The notes below the pieces were generated by a model. The model ran no database searches, was not told the origin of the DNA, and saw only the letters and a program-made list of their open reading frames with translations. A stretch of DNA of 64,000 nucleotides from Candidatus Omnitrophota bacterium (GTDB taxonomy: Bacteria > Hinthialibacterota > Hinthialibacteria > Hinthialibacterales > Hinthialibacteraceae): positions 64,405-128,404 of the forward strand of contig JBFMBP010000084.1 of the NCBI GenBank assembly GCA_040755155.1, read 5' to 3'. The translations under genes were made by a program, and so were the position numbers. Below are positions 10,501 through 18,047 of this stretch, in pieces (the first letter of the stretch is position 1; every line of letters starts with the position of its first letter).

Positions 10501-10896
10501 CGCGCTCTGCTGGACCGGATCGAACTGCCCGCGCCGGATAAAACGATTCACGATTTCGCTTGCTGCGAAAAAGGCGGCGATTTGACGGCGGCCTATACTA
10601 CGCAGTCGGGACCGGCGACGGTTTATACGTTTTGGGACGCGAAAGCCGTGACGGTTCCGAATACGAATTTCGATTGGCGGGCGATCAGCGATATCCTTTT
10701 GCCGAGTCCCTCTCAGGTTTTGGTTCTGGACCGTTTTGGAGTCCTTCATCCCAGCTATTCCGATATCCAATTTTACGACGCCATTGCTACGCCGATCGCC
10801 GACGCTGTCGCCATAAAATTCTTCCCCTCCGGCGATAAGGCGCTATGGATGAGAAGCAACGGCGACAAGCGGATTTACCGCGTAAAAAAAGAATGA
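7507..10896 (+). CDS. Large polytopic membrane protein fused to a beta-propeller-like domain
   Basis: The 1129 residues fall into two parts. Residues 1 to about 480 hold some ten hydrophobic segments, with an early loop HMESGDIHQFKYAAM resembling the first periplasmic loop of GT-C-type glycosyltransferases. From about 490 to the end the protein is soluble and made of repeated beta-rich units such as RVYVFDNKGRIFIENGE, GHICVLDNYNRVWD and NLIILLDRWGRLTYEIDGK, which look like propeller blades. I know no named family with this layout. No clear ribosome site precedes 7507 or the alternative ATG at 7534. The function could be envelope polysaccharide assembly or sensing; this is not established. Confidence 0.7.
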   Translation: MRSGLHQFLMKHHAESPYSSIFPAFLRETGPWLVMAAAVIFLFHEARPHPWLYDRLKTVPIGFIGFWCALAALVLLSSQLTRIGWKILFGTIRIICDRLQRKPYSFGFFLVCASALFFWIFKIQHMESGDIHQFKYAAMQGRAFYVGHAPLETLLRFWLRDILYLYPDADLVAIFQWQICLYGAIYVLTVLGFCARLPREYYWFGPIFLLISPVMEVFCGYLEVYSLPLLLEVLFLLTGLFYIKNRASIGWVSFAYGLAFASALWHAFLFPAYFFLLIHAWRNRKMKACGFAVQGLIAVWPTLCALALLSRYTNAFIGFESRFGDSVHFIPFNQYAQSIGYSAASVRHLADAANEMILIALAGTLFVLARFFCDWRIVLRKLIYKADFLFFLLAAIGALTLGFTYYPALGLPLDWDLFAFIFPCISLLGVAMMKNIFAANKWKKAMLVLVVASAGLASAWILQNSLFWYYPALISKLGPYISMAVPDYYYRQMRIAFEHNNQQNLYWLADEALKESPGKYREILEFMNEWVVSTLAKTPPQQFDWPGWACDVFVQPGGPPERVYVFDNKGRIFIENGEALKWIYAPAEALGSPVVGGEIAVSGDAVMLTENGVMLNVAKSILEKGIAESVQWEKAQAFANFLPEAMTDHDLPLRLIDMEIKGDDGHICVLDNYNRVWDATARTLIFQGMPAYNTVRSFHFTLNYQPVTIDVNNRISYDNRKARLPFKTNWFYPIVRDFILTHDDEGLLTLDLNGSVHLAGSTPLYEPILTTDVIVDRFAKIKPVYSRDSLLLLDNRYRLYYTKIDVSSASCRAKFEGMIRAGLYTQAYRHLQEMWRKSSELTSLCYEIVDTDFIRAIRGIKMYEGLDEIPMFVDAFPISGNLIILLDRWGRLTYEIDGKCYLLDGSGLTAWPHKDVIDGAAAPKDIYFLTSDGLVWHYDSLPSFVREESPLNRQPALWADLRDYQREALWIGIEAIREGNEILAMTSEGLLVRLDLKTRALLDRIELPAPDKTIHDFACCEKGGDLTAAYTTQSGPATVYTFWDAKAVTVPNTNFDWRAISDILLPSPSQVLVLDRFGVLHPSYSDIQFYDAIATPIADAVAIKFFPSGDKALWMRSNGDKRIYRVKKE

Positions 10897-10900
10897 TAAG

Positions 10901-10935
10901 GGGACTTTGGGACTTTGGGACTTTGGGACTGGGAG
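10901..10935. repeat. Octamer tandem array GGGACTTT (left arm)
   Basis: About four units of the octamer GGGACTTT, the last degenerate, lie just upstream of the four-helix-bundle gene. The reverse complement of the same octamer family is found just downstream of that gene (11365-11418), so the arrays form an interrupted inverted repeat. Confidence 0.85.
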
Positions 10936-10953
10936 GCAGCAGGACTGGTAGAT

Positions 10954-11328
10954 ATGAGTAAGATACAAAGTCATAAGGAGTTGAATGTTTGGAAGAATGC
11001 GATGGATGCGGCTATGGCAATATTTCAGATTACAAAAGGTTTTCCTGCTGAAGAGAAATATGGTTTAGTAGATCAAATCCGGCGATCTTCTCGCTCCGTC
11101 GCCGCCAATTTGTCGGAAGCATGGAAAAAAAGGCGTTACGAAGCGGCTTTCATTAGCAAATTGAATGATGCCGAAAGTGAAGCCGCAGAGACGCAAACAT
11201 GGATTGAGTTAAGTCAGCGTTGTAAGTATATCGAATTTGAAAAAGCCAATGAACTGGATAATATGTACGAACAAATCATTGGGCAGATCGTCGTAATGAT
11301 GAGAAATTCAAAAGACTGGATTCTTTGA
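10954..11328 (+). CDS. Four helix bundle protein (S23 / TIGR02436 family)
   Basis: This 124-residue protein matches the family once named after the protein of 23S rRNA intervening sequences. The diagnostic section is KYGLVDQIRRSSRSVAANLS (36-55), followed by EAWKKRRY and a long helical stretch; the opening LNVWKNAMDAAMAIFQIT is also typical. Relatives include the Avd accessory proteins of diversity-generating retroelements, but no reverse transcriptase lies nearby. AGGA precedes the ATG at 10954. The gene is bracketed by inverted octamer arrays, which suggests it travels as a small cassette. The molecular function is unknown. Confidence 0.85.
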   Translation: MSKIQSHKELNVWKNAMDAAMAIFQITKGFPAEEKYGLVDQIRRSSRSVAANLSEAWKKRRYEAAFISKLNDAESEAAETQTWIELSQRCKYIEFEKANELDNMYEQIIGQIVVMMRNSKDWIL

Positions 11329-11364
11329 TCTCCAAAAGAAAATAACCAATGAAAATAGTACTAA

Positions 11365-11418
11365 TCTCAAAGTCTCAAAGTCTCAAAGTCTCAAAGTCTC
11401 AAAGTCCCAAAGTCTCAC
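11365..11418. repeat. Octamer tandem array TCTCAAAG (right arm)
   Basis: About six units of TCTCAAAG/TCCCAAAG lie past the four-helix-bundle gene. Read on the other strand they are GGGACTTT-like, so they mirror the array at 10901-10935. Confidence 0.85.
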
Positions 11419-12437
11419 AGATCGCGCGGGGATTGCCGGGAGACCATGCGGCTGACAGGTTGTTTTTTGGGTCCCAGGCCGGAAACGCTTTTTTCGATTT
11501 TCACTTGTTTTTCAAAGTGAAAACCCTTCTCGCGCAGTTGTTCGCCGTAAGTATTGAAAATGGCTTCTTCGAATTCCATGAGTTTATGCAGCTGGCTCAT
11601 GCACGTTTGCAGCTTTTGATCGAAGGAGATCAAGCGTTCGCCGAGCGCTTGGATTTCTTTACGGTATTCCGCGAGATTGGGGGGAATTTCTTTACGTCCG
11701 GGAGAGGAGGGCAAATCGCCGGTATAGATGACGGAGCGAGTTTGTTGAAGAATAGTGTTTGTTATCTCCGGTTCGGCGTCTTTAAAAATTTGGGCGACTC
11801 GTTTTAAGGCGTTTTCGGAATGCTTGCGCCCGGAATCGAGCAATTCTTTTTTCAGGCGCAGGGCTTTTTCCCGGTGGCGGGCCAATTCCAATTGCCATTG
11901 CGCCAGTTCGAGCATATCCGGCGCCAAGGCGCGTTGGGCGATGCGGATTTTCGATTGCATGTGATCCGCCAAAGTGGCTTTGGCCTGGTTGAGTTTATCT
12001 TGGATATCGTAGAAATCCAGCGAATCCGGCGAAGAACTTTGTAGGGATTCCTCCAATTTTTTTACAAGCATTTGGAGTTTGAAAGCGAGAATGTAATCAG
12101 GATGCTTCTTTTTCTTATCCGCAATCTGTTTTTCCAGCGCCGCCGATTCCTTGGCGAATTTCGTTCCGGGATCGAGGTAGTCCGAAAGGACGGGGATGGC
12201 GTTCTGCAATTCCCGGCTGGCGGTTCCGCGCTCGCGGGTAAGATCGGCGATTAAATGCAGGCATTCCGACAAGTCATTGCGCAGAGGCTGGAGGTGCAAT
12301 TCGATGTCGAAAGCCAATTCGGTCTCTAGATTGCGCAGGCAGTCGCGAGCCTTTTGCGAGGAGAGCATGATCTCCAACTTCTCGTACGACTTCGAGATTT
12401 CTTTATCCGACATCAGTTCGATGCGATTGCTTGCCAT
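11415..12437 (-). CDS. Coiled-coil protein of unknown function
   Basis: This encodes 340 residues, mostly charged alpha-helix with heptad-like Leu spacing over nearly the full length, for example in ELEIMLSSQKARDCLRNLE and LEKQIADKKKKH. There is no signal peptide or membrane segment if translation starts at ATG 12437 (MASNRIEL), which follows AAAGGATAG. A longer frame extends upstream but reads through repeat-like DNA. I do not recognise a family; a structural or scaffold role is only a guess. The last bases overlap the edge of the octamer array at 11365-11418, so the array sits at its 3' end. Confidence 0.65.
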   Translation of the reverse strand: MASNRIELMSDKEISKSYEKLEIMLSSQKARDCLRNLETELAFDIELHLQPLRNDLSECLHLIADLTRERGTASRELQNAIPVLSDYLDPGTKFAKESAALEKQIADKKKKHPDYILAFKLQMLVKKLEESLQSSSPDSLDFYDIQDKLNQAKATLADHMQSKIRIAQRALAPDMLELAQWQLELARHREKALRLKKELLDSGRKHSENALKRVAQIFKDAEPEITNTILQQTRSVIYTGDLPSSPGRKEIPPNLAEYRKEIQALGERLISFDQKLQTCMSQLHKLMEFEEAIFNTYGEQLREKGFHFEKQVKIEKSVSGLGPKKQPVSRMVSRQSPRDL

Positions 12438-12931
12438 CCCATCTATCCTTTTGCAACCAGCGGCGTCACCTGCTCTCGCCGGGATAATTTTAGTATAACT
12501 CCTCCACGAAATATGGCATAATAATAAGGCGAAAAGAAGCGATTGGGAAGAAAAGATTCGCCTTAACCAGCGTAGAAATAGGATTAAAGTTGATTTACAG
12601 TAAGCCATGTTACGCAGTCCGTACTCTTGCGCTATCAGAAATATAGTACAAAAGAGGCAAGGTTCGAAAACCGCGAAATTTCTTCTCCCAGCCTTGAAAG
12701 GCTGGGCTATTGTCAAATGCCCCTTTAAAGGGGCAAACGGCAATAGCCCGCCGTTTCAACGGCGGGTTTAGAAAGGGATGCTTTTTTCGTGTTTTTCTTT
12801 TTCATTTCGCGTTTTCGCAATTCAATCCACGAGGGTAAGAGATTCAATTAATTTTTCATAACGCGTAACATGAGTTGCTGTAAGCCAGTCGTGGAACACG
12901 GTTGCGCATCTTTTTTCGGGGAGAAAAGATC
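12438..12931. other. Intergenic region between divergent genes, with a hairpin-rich repeat
   Basis: No convincing gene lies in these 494 bases. The region holds the promoters of two divergent genes and, at 12687-12766, a cluster of three perfect hairpins. I could not pick a firm promoter. Confidence 0.6.
12687..12766. repeat. Three-hairpin palindromic element
   Basis: Hairpin one pairs CCCAGCCTT (12687-12695) with AAGGCTGGG (12698-12706). Hairpin two is the 18-base palindrome TGCCCCTTTAAAGGGGCA (12718-12735). Hairpin three pairs CCCGCCGTT (12747-12755) with AACGGCGGG (12758-12766). In an alternative fold GGGCTATTG (12704-12712) pairs with CAATAGCCC (12741-12749) around hairpin two. It looks like a dispersed intergenic palindrome or a structured RNA. 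Confidence 0.7.
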
Positions 12932-15900
12932 ATGAAAAAGAGATTCGATAAAATGTTCGCTGCCCGACTCGCATTGACGATAGGTTTTTTCCTATCTACA
13001 TCGTATTCCGCTGCGCCGAACGACGCAGAACTCGCCAAGCATCTGATGACGATGGCGAACTTGCCGCGAGGCGTTTGTACGGTTTTGGGAAGCGAAGATG
13101 GCGGAGCGAGTTTGGAAATCGCCCGCATTGAGGGGTGCTTCGTTCACGTTCTCGAACCGCGCGCCTCCGAAATCGCCGGTCTGCAAAACCGGTTGGACGT
13201 GGATGGATTATATGGAAAGAGGATTATTGCCGAGCGATGCGATCTTCGGGCATTGCCCTATGCTGATAATACCGTCGATCTGATTTTGACCGCTCATTTA
13301 TCCAGCCGCATGTTGAAGACGCTTTCTCCTAGCGAGATTTTACGCGCGCTGCGTCCGGAAGGATGCGCGATATTGGGTAATCTCTCCAGCGAGCAAAAGA
13401 ATCTCGATGCGCCCACAGCGCAGCAGATCAAGGAGTGGCTGGAAAAGGGCGGCGCCGCCAAGGGGGAATTCAAAGAAGACAAGTACGGACGTTGGACGAA
13501 GATCGTCAAGCCCAAACCGGAGGGCGTCGACGACTGGCGGCATTGGGAAAAGGAACCTGACAACAATCCCGTATCCAACGATCAAGTCATCAAAGCGCCC
13601 TACATGACGCAGTGGCTGGGCAAACCCTATTACATCGCCATGCCCGCCGTTACGACTACGGCGGGCGGGCGGCTCTTCATCGCGATGGGACACATCGCCC
13701 ATCATGTGCGGGAGGAGCCATGGCTGAATACGGTGCTGGCGCAAAACGCTTATAACGGAACCATTCTTTGGCAGCGCAAACTGCCCGACGGCTATCTCGC
13801 CCACCGCTCCGCCTTTATCGCTACGGAAGACGTTTTTTACATGATCGATATGGATGGGAACGGCTGCTTATTGCTAGATCCGCAGACGGGGGAAGAAAAA
13901 GGCCAGATCGATATTCCCGAATTGAAAGGGGAATGGAAATGGATGGCGATGCAAGGCGGCCGGTTGTACGTCCTGGCGGGCGAAAAGAAGGACCCGTCAG
14001 AAACCACCATCGTCCGCAGTAACTACACGCATTGGAGTTGGAATGAGTTAAGCCAAGGGTATTACCAAAAGCGCATTCCTTGGGGATTTGGTCGCATGAT
14101 CGCCGCCTACGATCTCAAGGAGCGCAAAACGCTATGGACGCATGGAGAAGATGCGGACATCGATTCCCGCGCGATGGCGATGGGCGGAAACAGTGTTTAT
14201 TACTATTGCCCCGATGCGAAACTCTGTTGCCTCGATGCGCAAACAGGCGCCGTCAAATGGACGAATCCAGATAACAAAGTTCGCGAACTGATCGAAGAGC
14301 CGGGGCAGGGATTGGTTTCCACGCCCGGATTCCGCACCATGTGCTTTTGCGTCTATACGCCCAAAGCCTTGTTCTTCGAAGCCCAGACGCGTATGAACAT
14401 CGTCGCCGTTTCGCTGGAGGATGGGCATTTTTTGTGGACGCGCAAGAAAACCTCCAATAATCCCAACATGATTTATATTGACGATAAATTAATCGTGGGC
14501 TTGGGCGAGGAAGGCAATTCGTTGCAGATCGATCCTGTTAGCGGATTCATCGAGAAAGACCTGGGATTCAAGAAACGCTCCTGCGCCCGGCTGACGGCGT
14601 CGCCAGATTCGTTTTTCTGCCGCGGATGGTTCGAGGGAGTAACCCGTTTCGACCGCGCCAGCGGCAAGATTCAGTTCAACGGAGCTTTCCGCCCCTCGTG
14701 CAACGACGGCATTATTCCCGCCAATGGCATGCTCTATTTAGGGCCGTGGGCTTGCGATTGCAACCTATCGCTGATGGGCCGCGTGGTTTTGTGTTCGGCG
14801 GGCGATTTCAATTTCGATATCAAAACAAACGAGAAAGAACGCCTTGAAATCGGCGAAGGGAAAGTCCGCCAGATTAAGCCCTTTGCGACGGCGGAAATGG
14901 ATTGGTTGACCTATCGCGGAAGCAACGCGCGCAGCGCCACCACGAAAGTCGCAATCTCCGCCAATGCCCAAAAATTATGGCGTTATAAACCTGAAACCGA
15001 GATTCTAGCCACGGCGCCAGTCGCCGCCAATGGGCTGATTTTCTATGGCGGCGATGACGGCAAAGTGCGCGCCGTCGACGCCGCTAGCGGCGCGTTGAAA
15101 TGGCATTACAAGACGGCCGGCCCCATCCTGCATCCTCCCGCCGTCTGGGACGGACGCGTTTATGCGGGATCGGGCGATGGCTATATTTACGCGCTGGAGG
15201 CGGCGACGGGGCGGCTGTTGTGGCGTTTCCGCGCCGCGCCGGTGGAGCGGAGAATTATGGTTTATGGTTCGCTTTGCTCCACCTGGCCGGTTAACAGCGG
15301 CGTTTATGTAAAAGACGGAGTGGTCTACGCCGCCGCCGGGATTATCGATTACGACGGCACCTACTTGTATGCGCTCGACGCCGTTACGGGAAAACTGATT
15401 TGGGAAAACCATTCTTCCGGCCATTTGAACGAAGAATTGCGCAAAGGCGTTTCCGCGCAAGGAATGCTCGCATCCGCCAATGGACGCTTATGGATGCCGG
15501 GCGGTAATGTGGTATCGCCCGCCGTTTACAATATGAAGACGGGCGAATACGAGGGCGACCAACCCCTCGACGGTTCGCCCCAAAGCAACCGGGGCGAGGA
15601 GATCGGCGTATTTCTCGACAAATATATTCTGCTGGGAGGCAGGCTGCGTTTTTCCGCTACGGAGAACGTCGTCGATCCCGGCGAGTTCGCAGCGTTCGCC
15701 GTGGACGGCGAAATAAAAGGAAATAAAGGCGTAAATTTGAACGCGGGAAAAATTCCTCCCGCCTGGAACGAAGAAATCGTGGTTTATGTCAACGGAATGA
15801 ATACGCCGCCGCAGTGCATGAAGACAAGCGACGTGGAGCAGTATTTCCAACAAGGAGACCGTCGCAGCCGTCCCCCGGCGCAATGGACCGCTGAGGCCTT

Positions 15901-16816
15901 GAAAAGCGGCGATACCGTCGCCTTGGCGATTGCGGACAATGCGATTCTCGCCGTCTGCAGGATGCCGCAGTCCCGCTCCCTGTATCCCCGTTGGCAAGTA
16001 TTCGCGCTGAATCCCAACGATGGATCGCCGATATGGAACCGCGATCTCAACGGTGAAGCGCTGCCCAATAGTCTGGCAATTGACCGCGATGGGCGGATCG
16101 TCATTGCGATGGCGGACGGAAGCCTGGAATGCTTCGGCGGCGAAGCGGCTTTCAAAGCCCATATCCAAAACATTCTCAAACAAGCAGAGAATAAAGAGAT
16201 TGGAAAAGACGAAGCCGTCGAATTGCTCAACAAGGATTTGAAATCGACGCGAGACCAACAGACGCGGGATTTCATTATTTCCAATATGGAAAAACTCGGC
16301 TATCGCTTCGGCGACAAGGCGCAGCAAAACGGCTATCTCATCCATTGGAAAATTCTTGGCCCAACGCCTTGGGACGAGAGCGACAATCCCGTCGATAAAG
16401 TTTTTATCGGCGAACCGAACGTCGACGTCGAAAAAGCTGTTGAGGCGAATGGCCGCAAAATGGATTGGAAAGACTACGTTTCGGGAAGCGATGTCGGAGA
16501 AGTCGATCTCGCCAATATGCTGGGAGATTTTACCAACGCCGCCGCTTACGCTTACGGCGAATTCGAACTGAAAAAGGCGCAGGAATTGAGATTGAAACTC
16601 GGCAGCAACGACGGCTACAAATGCTGGTTCAATGGAGAAGAAGCGGGACGCTTCGATGGGGGGCGGATTTATATTCCCGATAAGGACTCTTTGGACGTCA
16701 AAGGCCGCATGGGCGTCAACCGGATACTTTTGAAAATAACGCAAATGGGCGGCGGTTGGGGCTTTGGCGCGCGAGTGACGGATCGGGACGACAAACCGAT
16801 CGACCTGCGGAAATGA
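12932..16816 (+). CDS. Secreted methyltransferase-like / PQQ-like beta-propeller fusion
   Basis: This is a 1294-residue protein. An N-terminal signal peptide (FDKMFAARLALTIGFFLSTSYSA) is followed by a degenerate Rossmann methyltransferase-like domain (about 45-160, with VLGSEDGGASLEIA in place of motif I and LPYADNTVDLILTAHL). A large PQQ-binding-like propeller follows (about 200-1090), with blades such as KVRAVDAASGALKWHYKT and YLYALDAVTGKLIWENHS. The C-terminal section (about 1140-1294) resembles a carbohydrate- or PA14-like beta domain. Start at 12932 follows GGGGAGAAAAG. The propeller suggests a periplasmic quinoprotein or a binding scaffold; the classic PQQ-dehydrogenase active-site motifs were not seen. 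A methyltransferase fold outside the cell would lack SAM, so it is probably non-catalytic. Confidence 0.75.
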   Translation: MKKRFDKMFAARLALTIGFFLSTSYSAAPNDAELAKHLMTMANLPRGVCTVLGSEDGGASLEIARIEGCFVHVLEPRASEIAGLQNRLDVDGLYGKRIIAERCDLRALPYADNTVDLILTAHLSSRMLKTLSPSEILRALRPEGCAILGNLSSEQKNLDAPTAQQIKEWLEKGGAAKGEFKEDKYGRWTKIVKPKPEGVDDWRHWEKEPDNNPVSNDQVIKAPYMTQWLGKPYYIAMPAVTTTAGGRLFIAMGHIAHHVREEPWLNTVLAQNAYNGTILWQRKLPDGYLAHRSAFIATEDVFYMIDMDGNGCLLLDPQTGEEKGQIDIPELKGEWKWMAMQGGRLYVLAGEKKDPSETTIVRSNYTHWSWNELSQGYYQKRIPWGFGRMIAAYDLKERKTLWTHGEDADIDSRAMAMGGNSVYYYCPDAKLCCLDAQTGAVKWTNPDNKVRELIEEPGQGLVSTPGFRTMCFCVYTPKALFFEAQTRMNIVAVSLEDGHFLWTRKKTSNNPNMIYIDDKLIVGLGEEGNSLQIDPVSGFIEKDLGFKKRSCARLTASPDSFFCRGWFEGVTRFDRASGKIQFNGAFRPSCNDGIIPANGMLYLGPWACDCNLSLMGRVVLCSAGDFNFDIKTNEKERLEIGEGKVRQIKPFATAEMDWLTYRGSNARSATTKVAISANAQKLWRYKPETEILATAPVAANGLIFYGGDDGKVRAVDAASGALKWHYKTAGPILHPPAVWDGRVYAGSGDGYIYALEAATGRLLWRFRAAPVERRIMVYGSLCSTWPVNSGVYVKDGVVYAAAGIIDYDGTYLYALDAVTGKLIWENHSSGHLNEELRKGVSAQGMLASANGRLWMPGGNVVSPAVYNMKTGEYEGDQPLDGSPQSNRGEEIGVFLDKYILLGGRLRFSATENVVDPGEFAAFAVDGEIKGNKGVNLNAGKIPPAWNEEIVVYVNGMNTPPQCMKTSDVEQYFQQGDRRSRPPAQWTAEALKSGDTVALAIADNAILAVCRMPQSRSLYPRWQVFALNPNDGSPIWNRDLNGEALPNSLAIDRDGRIVIAMADGSLECFGGEAAFKAHIQNILKQAENKEIGKDEAVELLNKDLKSTRDQQTRDFIISNMEKLGYRFGDKAQQNGYLIHWKILGPTPWDESDNPVDKVFIGEPNVDVEKAVEANGRKMDWKDYVSGSDVGEVDLANMLGDFTNAAAYAYGEFELKKAQELRLKLGSNDGYKCWFNGEEAGRFDGGRIYIPDKDSLDVKGRMGVNRILLKITQMGGGWGFGARVTDRDDKPIDLRK

Positions 16817-16819
16817 ATC

Positions 16820-17785
16820 ATGCTCCGATATGGCCATGCAGTAACGATTTTTATTTTTCTCTTCAGCCGCGCCGTTCCAGCGTGCGATAAGATGACCGTG
16901 CGCGACGCCGCCTTCCGCGAAGAGCGCGATATGCATCGGCTATGCCTCATCGCCAAACCGGACGATCCACAGGCGGAGGCGATGGCGAAACGGTTGGATG
17001 CCTGGTTCGGAACGGCGGCGAGCGATTTCAATGCGAAATATTTGCGCGTAGATATCGGCGATCCTAAAATTCAATGGCGGGATTATGGGCTGCCTTCGGC
17101 TCCGCCTTCCGCGCCGGTCGCAGTGCTCGCGGGATTCCATGCGCTGGAACGCCAAGCCTTTTTCATCGACCATTGGGAGCCGGAACCTGGCGATGAAGAC
17201 CTGGATATTCTAACGGATTCGCCCGCGCGCCAGCGCCTGCGCCAGGAACTTCCTCGGAGAATCGCCGTATTGCTGTATATCCCCAGCGCAGAGGGAGAAA
17301 ACCCCGCTGCGGCGCGCGCCATTGAGGAAACTGCCGCCTATTGGAATCGCCGGGAGACGGCGGGTATGGTGATATTGCGCGTGAGTCGCGCCGACAAGCG
17401 TGAGCGTTTGTTGCTGGCTTTCGTAGGCGTTAAAGAAAACGGCGCGGATTGGGCGGCGCTGGCGTTCGGACGGGGCAAATTGATGCCGCCCATGCAAGGC
17501 GGCGAAATCGCCAAAGGGCGAATGGACGAACAGATTCTAGTGTTGTTGGGCGACTGTACCTGCCTTCGTTCGCCCTCCAGCCTGGGCGTCGATATTCCCA
17601 TGCTTTGGGATGCGGCAATTGACGACGGCGTCATCGCCTTGCGCGCAGACAATTTAGCCAGCGCTTTCGCCAGCGCAAGTGGCTCGTGGAACGCCATTAC
17701 ATCCACGATCGCCGCTTTGATCGCCTTCTTTCTGATCGCCGCCATCGCGGGCGGCGCGATTTTATGGAGAAGAATCCCGGCGTAA
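16820..17785 (+). CDS. Hypothetical protein with signal peptide and C-terminal membrane anchor
   Basis: The 321 residues start four bases after the stop of the propeller gene, so the two are probably cotranscribed. The N-terminus (HAVTIFIFLFSRAVPACDK) looks like a signal peptide with a possible lipobox-like cysteine, and residues about 295-315 (TIAALIAFFLIAAIAGGAIL) form a membrane helix followed by RRIPA. The topology would put the body in the periplasm, held to the inner membrane by its C-terminus. I recognise no family. Its position suggests a partner or membrane tether for the propeller protein. Confidence 0.65.
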   Translation: MLRYGHAVTIFIFLFSRAVPACDKMTVRDAAFREERDMHRLCLIAKPDDPQAEAMAKRLDAWFGTAASDFNAKYLRVDIGDPKIQWRDYGLPSAPPSAPVAVLAGFHALERQAFFIDHWEPEPGDEDLDILTDSPARQRLRQELPRRIAVLLYIPSAEGENPAAARAIEETAAYWNRRETAGMVILRVSRADKRERLLLAFVGVKENGADWAALAFGRGKLMPPMQGGEIAKGRMDEQILVLLGDCTCLRSPSSLGVDIPMLWDAAIDDGVIALRADNLASAFASASGSWNAITSTIAALIAFFLIAAIAGGAILWRRIPA

Positions 17786-17788
17786 CAA

Positions 17789-17835
<47 letters not shown>

Positions 17836-18003
17836 ATCGTACACTCAAAGAGTTTTGCGGGTGCGGTGCTCATCACTAGATTATCCTATTTTTCATTTTA
17901 GTGATTATCCACGCCGCCAAAAAAGATAAACATGTTATTGTTAACATGATGAATTCTATCCTTCCTGTAAATTTCCATATTTGGAGCGCTGTAGTGTAGG
18001 CTC

Positions 18004-18046
18004 AAAGCGCTGTGGGTGGGCTCAAAGCGAAGCGTAGCCCACCACC
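18004..18046. repeat. REP-like hairpin repeat, copy 2
   Basis: GGTGGGCTC pairs with AGCCCACC around AAAGCGAAGCGT, matching copies near 1583 and 32035 with a few changes. A partial duplicate of the left half (TAGGCTCAAAGCGC) precedes it at about 17997-18010. It sits just past the 3' end of the membrane protein gene on the other strand. Confidence 0.8.
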
Positions 18047-18047
18047 A

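Noticed and set aside
10954-11328. A diversity-generating retroelement accessory gene (Avd)
   Set aside because: The protein is of the related four-helix-bundle family, but no reverse transcriptase or template/variable repeat was seen nearby.
11365-11418. A CRISPR-like array
   Set aside because: The octamers are directly adjacent with no spacers and no cas genes nearby, so it is a simple tandem repeat.
15488-16936. A long open frame on the minus strand opposite the PQQ-like propeller gene
   Set aside because: Its composition mirrors the coding strand, it has no recognisable domain, and the plus-strand gene carries clear propeller repeats and a ribosome site.
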